The translations under genes were made by a program, and so were the position numbers. The notes under the pieces were generated by a model that was not told the DNA's origin, ran no database searches, and worked only from the letters and a program-made list of their open reading frames with translations. A DNA stretch of 64,000 bases. Source: Argentina anserina. Its lineage: Eukaryota; Streptophyta; Magnoliopsida; Rosales; Rosaceae. Every line of letters starts with the position of its first letter. Position 1 is the stretch's first letter. Location of the stretch: contig NC_065873.1 of the NCBI RefSeq assembly GCF_933775445.1, forward strand, positions 1,736,001 through 1,800,000, read 5' to 3'. Positions 57,700 through 64,000 of this stretch are shown here, in pieces.

Positions 57700-58700
57700 A
57701 TGCAGAGCCTAGCAGCAATACGACCTCGTTTGACAAGGTCCCTCAAAAGTCAAAACCTTCCGAGCCTTCTCCACCTCTTGTTGTTGTTCTTCTTCTTCTT
57801 CAAATTACCCCAACCAGTTCCGCGGTGGCCTCCCTTCTTCCAAGGCACTCCAACTCTCTCTCTCTCTCTGTGAAGTTTTAAGCTTGAACTGTTTCAGTGG
57901 GAGCCCTAGTTCGTGTACAAAGTCTTGAGATCGCACGCCAACGATAGGTAACCTTCATCAAATTCGAATTGGTTGCTGTCAATTTTCCATCTTTATGATG
58001 ATTCTGATATTATAAGCTGATTACAATTTACAAAGTTCAATTGTTTTGGGTAAAATTGTGGATTAAGTGGTGGTGTGGATGAATGTGTGCAAGGGTAGAG
58101 CTGTTTAATGGGAAAGGAGGATTGGTGGAAGGAGTGATACAGATGGTGGATCGATCCGGGCTCGATTTTGTGGCCTTGGAAGATCCTAAGTTGGTTCTTC
58201 CACAGAGCTCGCTGTGGCATGTGTTTGGTTTTGGTTAGTTTATTTGTGCCGTTTTTCGGGGGAATTGTTCAGGAGTTTAGAGGGTCTCATGTTTGAAATG
58301 CTGCGTGTTTTTAGGTAGTTTGAAGGGCGGTCGAGCTGATTGGCTTGTTGAGAACTGCACAGTTTGTTTTGTTGATAATTGTTTGGATTTTGTTTTTGGT
58401 TATCTTAGGAACTGGGGGCTAGTAGCATGACTCCTCTCCGAATATGTAAGGAAATCGGCTGGATAGGTTGCACCGTTGCAAAGAGTCAATATGGCAGCTG
58501 CTACACAATGTAAAGAATTTACTTTACTCATATTCACATAATGCATTCACAGACTTAACTTCTATTGGATTTATTTATTTGAGCTACCCTGTCTGGATTT
58601 ATATAATTGTCTCATTTGTTCCCATGGCTACAGGTCAACGGCTCCGTGAAATGGTATTGAATCCATCAATGAAAATCGAAGGTCCTTTGCCTCTTGTGAG
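57700..58700 (+). pseudogene. RsmE-like rRNA methyltransferase, truncated copy 3
   Basis: Opens MQSLAAIRPRLTRSLKSQNL at 57700, with a short insertion relative to copies 1 and 2. Then damaged second-exon sequence, about 58100-58240 (VELFNGKGGLVEGVIQMVDR, PKLVLPQSSLWHVF), about 58317-58362 (SLKGGRADWLVENCT), 58410-58510 (ELGASSMTPLRICKE, diverged) and 58634-58696 (QRLREMVLNPSMKIEGPLPL). It stops at the same exon edge as copy 1, with no C-terminal catalytic SPOUT region. Confidence 0.8.
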
Positions 58701-60360
58701 TTCTATCTTACCTATTCTGTTTTACTTTTGAATTGGGCAACTGTCTTGGTTCTGGTTATATAACAATCGACTCTAGAAATTTTGGATTTTGGGTTGTTTT
58801 CCAGTAGACCTCATATGCTAGCTGTTTCTGATTTCTGTCATTAGGATTTAATTTTGTTGTCCTTAAGATATAAAGTAGCACATACTGGCACCAGAAGGCT
58901 GGAGTTCCATTTTAATAATCACCTCTTTGATATTCTGTTTTGGTTGCTGACTGAGTGTTGTTTTGAGGAGCCATGGTTGAAAGAACAAAATCAATCAAAT
59001 ATTTGCAAAATAGAGAATTACACTGGGTAACCAGCCCGGAACACTTGAAATATTTGGTTAAGTTAACCGTGAAAACCTAAACACACTAGTACAACTGTAC
59101 AGGTTCCAAAATACATTTACTAATAGATTGCTACAATCGTTTAAACGCCTGGATGTTTTTGTTTTTCTCTTTGACAAATATTGAAACACACGTTTCAGAA
59201 TACTACTAGTACCTACTGCGCAGAACACCAAGATTGTTTTTTGTGGCTTCTACAATAGACAATTACTGTCTAACCAAGCCTGGCACTATGGCTAGTTCAT
59301 GTGTTGGTCTTTGTGAATGATCTTAGTTTGGTATTAATTATTCAAATACTAATAAATGAATACATTGAACTATTTTTGTGTGGCTTCTTCTTGAAGATAG
59401 CCAACAGTTGAGTAGTTAGGTTATGTTTGGACCAGAAACGATCAGTTCCTAACTTCCTATCATATGCTAATTTAGGAGAAATAGTATTTCACATATCAAG
59501 TTGTTTTAATGTTCTGCATCTCAGTGGCATCAAAATATGGTAGCAAGATGGTTCAATAGGTACTGTATTTTTTGATATCTGAACTTATTCATCTTCTTTT
59601 AAAAATTTATTTGGGTTATAATTCGTCTTCTTTCATAAGTGACTTATTTGTCACCACTTCCTTGCATTTTCTTTGCATGTAATGAGAAGATTATTATTGA
59701 ACAACTGGCCGGCGGCAGCTGCTAAGTATTTTCTCAACATTGACTGAGTATTTCTTGTCTCCCACTACATCAGTAGTTACCAATCAGAACGCCCCACGTG
59801 TGATCTCTCATCATAAGCTGCCCCCCCCCCCCCTCATCATTCTCAGAAGAAAATGAAATTCACAAAGTTAGAAACCTGCAGAGCGAGGAGGAATTAAATA
59901 GGACTCTTCATTTGTGCAATTGGAAACCAATTCAAAGAAGACAAGAGTTACGTTACACAACAGAAGCACATCAAAGTTGCTATTCAAACAATTGTAAGCA
60001 ACTGAATTTAGCGTAACTGAATTTTGTTGTTTACATATATGGAGCTTCCTTTAATTTCTGATCTGCGTTATAGTCGTCTAATTTTTCTTTTCCAATCAAT
60101 TGTCGCTTTAGTTTTTAAATCCAAGCAAGCAAGTCAAGCACAGTTATAATTAATGTTAACGCCAAATTTTCATCAACCTGTTTTGAGGTTTTCATAGAGG
60201 AAATGGCATGGTTTGTCATTTGTGATAGAAAGTCTGAATGGATTTGTAGGACAGATATGAATCTGCTATTCTATTATAACAGGAAGCATTTAATATGTTG
60301 CTGTAACTTTGTGTGTATAGAATATTAAAAAGATGTAATAGAATCATATGAACATTTCTG
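58701..60360. other. RsmE-kinase spacer, long version, with kinase G promoter
   Basis: 58701-59420 matches 40031-40760. Further right are the kinase promoter block (59680-59870) with G-box CACGTG at 59795-59800 and a poly-C run of 13 at 59821-59833. The leader exon equivalent near 59975-59991 has ATG changed to TTG (TTGCTATTCAAACAATT then GTAAG). No other gene. Confidence 0.55.
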
Positions 60361-60364
60361 GCAG

Positions 60365-61380
60365 GTGCTTTTTGCCTCCATGGTTGAGACAGGACTCACA
60401 GGAGGAGAATTCGGAAATTATGAGTTGGATACTGGAAGCATCTTATTAGAGGATCTGATTGCCTCTTGTGATGGAAAATCTAATCCCATTTGCCATTACT
60501 CTACTGATGAATTCATCACGGCAACCAACAACTTTGACCCTGTTAACCTTGTAGGAAAGAATGGAATTTACAAAATGTTCAGATGAATTCTCGAAAACAG
60601 AGATGTTATCATTAAGATGGAGATTAGGGATCTTGCTATTCGTGACATTATCATATCAATGCAGATGAGTAGTCACAAAAATGTGTTGAAACCATTGGGC
60701 TGCTGCTTAGAGTTCCATGTACCAGCAGTAGTGCACGAATATGCAGCGAAAGGAGTTCTCAATACTAACGGATGTTATGGGGATAATGAGTGTCCCATGG
60801 ACTACTAGACTACGTATCGCAAAGCAGGTTGCTAATGCAATCACATCTCCATACAGTCTTTCCGGGACCCATTATTCATCGAGACCTAAAGCCTTTATGC
60901 ATTGCCTTGAACAGTGACTTTGTACCCAAAATATGTCACTTCTCGCTTTCCATAACCATTCCTCCTGAGCAATCGCATGTCGAAGATGAAGTGGCTGGGT
61001 CATTTGGATTACCTTGACCCTCCGTATTTTGCATCTAATATAATTACAGAAAAGACTGATATTTATAGCTTTGGTGTCACTTTACTTGTTTTCTTGACGG
61101 GTCAAAATGAACTGCAACAATTTCGGGATACAGAAGGGTAATCGACCATTGTTCTTATGCAAATTTACATGCTTCCACTGACTAGTTTAAAACGATTGTG
61201 GATCCTATAATACTTGAGGAGTTAGAAGGAGAAGATAATGAACAAGCACAAGAACAACAGTCGCATGAATTCTTAACACTGGCATTGCTATGCACTCAAG
61301 ACAATGGTGAAGCAAGGCCGGATATGATTGATGTGGCCAAGGAACTTGTAGGAATTGAGAAGTCTATCAGTCCTTGTTAG
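60365..61380 (+). pseudogene. ZED1-related kinase copy G, broken
   Basis: Very similar to copy D in sequence and flanks. A one-base deletion near 60417 shifts the frame before LLEDLIASCDGKSNPICHYS. TGA at 60584-60586 follows MFR. Further indels lie near 60795 (SHGLL), 60845 and 61010, and a stop at about 61139. Catalytic loop HRDLKPLCIALNSD keeps HRD; DFG is HFS. The C-terminus RPDMIDVAKELVGIEK is intact to the TAG at 61378-61380. The leader start codon is also lost. Pseudogene. Confidence 0.85.
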
Positions 61381-62010
61381 CTACATCGTCCATTAATATT
61401 GTATTCGATAAAGACGATTAGCAACATCCTTTTTTATTTAAAAGTGTGAAAAAATGGGTGTATCACTAATTTATTTGACTTTTGCTACAGAGTTTCAACC
61501 TGCAATCTTGAGATCCATATTGAGTATTTTTGTATCAAAAGTTAAAAATATTGAGTTTTGCATGCTCTATATTTCGAGTTTTGCATTAATCTGCAAGTGA
61601 CCTTTGCCAATCTATAGAATTCATGTAGTTCAAAGCCCGACTTATTTTATTAATTGGATGATGACTTTGTTCAATTCCCATATTATGTGACATCTCATTC
61701 GGCTTAAGAGTCGGCCCCCTAATTGTATAAAATTATATTATTATGTTTAAGGACTTGCAGCTGCCTATCATCTTCTCATCTTTGACTTGGTATTTCTGGT
61801 TTCCCACAACATGTTCTTATTGGTGTATGTGATCTCTGCCTTATTATCACTAAAATGTGAAACACTACTCATCCTTAAAAGGAAATGAAACTGACTTTTG
61901 TCAGATATCTGCAGAGGATCGGTGAAGAAAAAAAATTGAGTTATATTTCACGTGTAGTGAAACCAAATCAAGAAGATAGGATTACAAATGACAGCAGAAG
62001 CACCGAATTG
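61381..62010. other. Spacer between kinase copies G and H
   Basis: 3' flank of G and promoter-like DNA of H; there is no RsmE fragment between these two copies. AT-rich, nothing else recognised. Confidence 0.4.
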
Positions 62011-63357
62011 ATGCCATCGAAACTCTTGTAAGTTTCGCTTTTGTTGTTTGTATATATATGTAGCTTGCTTTAATTTCGGACCTGATTTGAGATATTGCTG
62101 TCTGATTTTACATATTCTTGACCCCGATCGTGTTTAAAACCAAGAAATTAAGTTAATCAAAGCTAATGCATCATTGTTATGCCAAATGATGTTTCATCAA
62201 ACTCAATAATTTTGATAAGATGGTTTGTATTTAGTGAAAGAAGTTCTCATTATTGTAGGAGGACAAGAAATCTTTTATAACAGGAAACATGACGTACTCT
62301 TGGTTCTATCGTTGTGATCATTCAGTTTGTACAAGATATATAAAAGGAGAAATAATGAGCTATTCAGATCATATAATCATCATGCCTTTATGTTGTCAGG
62401 TACTCGTTGCTTCGATGTATGACAAAGAAGGATGAAGTTCCTAATGGATCGGTTTTGCTTAATGGAAGCATCTTATTAGAGGATCTCGCTAATAGCCTCT
62501 TGTGATGGAAAGTCGAATCCTATTCGCTATTTCTCTGCTAATGAACTCATCAGGGCAACCAATAACTTTCATTCTTCTTCGTGTATAGATAGATGGTCAT
62601 GTTCATATAAGGGTTTTCTAGACTATCGATTGATTATCGTGAAGCATATAGAGCTATCTTTAAGTTCTAGACATGAGGCTATTCGTGATATTATAATATC
62701 CATGCAGATGAGCTCCCATAAGAATGGTTCAGAAATTGTTGGGATGCTGCCTAGAGTTCCCTGTACCAGCACTAGTGCATGAATATGCAGCAAAAGGAGT
62801 GCTCAACTCCGACGGAGGTTGTGGGGATAATGCCTCCCATGGAAAACCAGACTATTTATTGCAAATGCAATCACATATCTCCACACAGCCTTCCCCAGAC
62901 CCATCATTCATAGGATTCTAAGGCCTAACTGCATCTATTTGGACCATGACTTTGTCCACAAATAATGTGACTTCTCACTCTCCATAACCATTCCGCCTAA
63001 GCAATCGCATGTCGAAAATCTGTTGATTGGGAGCGCTGGGTACCTTGACCCTGAGTCTATTCACTGTAATTTCATAACAGAAAAAGCTGATGTTTATAGC
63101 TTTGGTGTCATTCTACTTGTTCTCATGACGGGAAATAATGTTAATTATTATCAAAGAGGACGATTCTCCCTAGTGTCATATGCAAATCTACATGCTTGTG
63201 ATGACCAATTTCTGAGGATTGTGGATCCTAAAAAACTTGAGGAGTTAGCAGGAGAAGATGAGCAAGCACGACAGCATCAGTTGCATGATTTCCTAACACT
63301 GGTATTGTTATGCACTCAAGACAAAAAGTGAAACAAGGCCAGATATGATCGATGTCG
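62011..63357 (+). pseudogene. ZED1-related kinase copy H, broken and interrupted by an LTR
   Basis: The tiny leader exon at 62011-62027 (MPSKL, donor GTAAGT) is intact and splices in phase to 62400 (LYSLLRCMTKKDEVPN). An insertion near 62486 (GATCTCGCTAATAGCC) shifts the frame to a TGA. Further lesions lie near 62725, 62838 and 62965 (TAA where K-L-C-D-F would be). The catalytic loop is [14 protein letters not shown], with HRD lost. The C-lobe (GYLDPE, KADVYSFGVILL) runs to MIDVA and is cut at 63357, where TGTAATGACCCGAG begins. Confidence 0.85.
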
Positions 63358-64000
63358 CTGTAATGACCCGAGTTTTCGAAACAAATTATTGCATTGTTTT
63401 AAATTTTATAAAGTTGTGAAATTTATTAAACGTGTTTGTTTAACTTAACGACGTCGGAAATCAAAAACGGAAACGTTATCGGAAATGTGATTTAGAAAAA
63501 CGTTACGTTTCCGCGACGTGAGTATCGACTTTTACTCCGTCACTAGTTTGTGAAAACTTCCTTCACGAAAGATGTAGAGCTCGTCGATACGAGTTCGTGG
63601 ATATGTCACGTGTTCGAATCGGACATCGGACGTGAAAGTTATTAATGTGGGAAGTTAGTTTCCGATTTTGGAAACAAGTATAAAAATGAAATTTTTTAGA
63701 TTAGGGTTTCCATTTTCGGAAACCCCTCTCTCTCTCTCCTCACCCGCCTCCCTCTCCTTCTCTCTCTCCCCGAGTTCGTTCTCTCTCCCTCTCAGAAAAT
63801 CGCCGCAGACGATCTCTCTCCTCAGGCTGCCGTGGCCTTCACCGCCAGTCCCAGGAGCACCGCACGGCCTACCTCAGCAACCCTGGAGCTCGCCGCGCCT
63901 TGCCTCGCCACCGTGAAGCCGCACGACGTCGCCAAAGTTTTTGCAATTCCTCCGCCGTGTTCCTCCGCCACCGCAGTGCTCGAGGCGAGCTCGCCACCAT
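63358..64000 (+). mobile_element. Large LTR-like repeat, left end (runs off right edge)
   Basis: Begins TGTAATGACCCGAGTTTTCG inside the C-terminal codons of kinase H. Shares long blocks with 24240-24700, including GAAAAACGTTACGTTTCCGC-type sequence, TCACGTGTTCGAATCGGAC, the TATA box (about 63679) and the CT-rich leader. The expected 5-bp target duplication would start from GTCGC at 63353-63357; the other side is outside the window. Confidence 0.7.

Noticed and set aside
1..64000. tRNA, rRNA and CRISPR arrays
   Set aside because: No cloverleaf-type sequence, rRNA block or spaced identical repeats were seen; a covariance-model scan would be the decisive test.

Overview
The window looks like nuclear DNA of a eudicot plant. 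The evidence is AT-rich intergenic DNA, GT-AG introns, chloroplast-targeted and plant-peptide-hormone genes, and heavy infiltration by Ty1/copia, LINE, large-LTR and small inverted-repeat elements. The gene set and repeats recall Rosaceae (subfamily Rosoideae), but I cannot prove that from sequence alone. No tRNA, rRNA or CRISPR was seen.

Layout. (1) 1-591: 5' end of an F-box SKIP22-like gene on the minus strand, running off the left edge. Its leader and first codons are duplicated at 2.9-3.1 kb, beyond a decayed copia fragment. (2) 3.7-7.3 kb: a complete six-exon EGY3-like gene (chloroplast site-2-protease homologue lacking the catalytic HExxH), minus strand. (3) 11.3-15.7 kb: a decayed PRP40-like splicing-factor locus with stops, a frameshift and an internal deletion. 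(4) 17-23.5 kb: a tandem duplication carrying two phytosulfokine precursor genes. The first encodes the canonical YIYTQ hormone. The second keeps the whole precursor framework but has YTYRG where the hormone should be. (5) 24.2-26.3 kb: part of a large LTR-like repeat fused to a broken kinase. (6) 26.3-63.4 kb: a cluster of ZED1-related (ZRK/RLCK-XII-like) kinase genes, eight copies in all. Two are intact (30.8-32.3 and 40.9-41.9 kb) and six are broken or fragmentary. From 35 kb on, kinase copies alternate with truncated copies of an RsmE-type rRNA methyltransferase gene, so the repeated unit is RsmE fragment plus kinase.

The cluster has been a target for mobile elements: a 5'-truncated LINE (33-34.5 kb), a 2.7-kb solo LTR with a perfect 5-bp target duplication (35.5-38.2 kb), a nested pair of copia elements (44.9-54.7 kb; outer element with perfect AGAAC target duplication, inner element inserted next to the outer primer-binding site), a 1-kb terminal-inverted-repeat element (56.6-57.6 kb), and the start of another large LTR inside the last kinase copy at the right edge.

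Functionally, ZRK proteins in Arabidopsis are adaptor pseudokinases of the immune receptor ZAR1, so the cluster is plausibly a birth-and-death family of immune decoys or adaptors. The phytosulfokine pair is a growth-hormone locus. Neither role can be proved from sequence alone.
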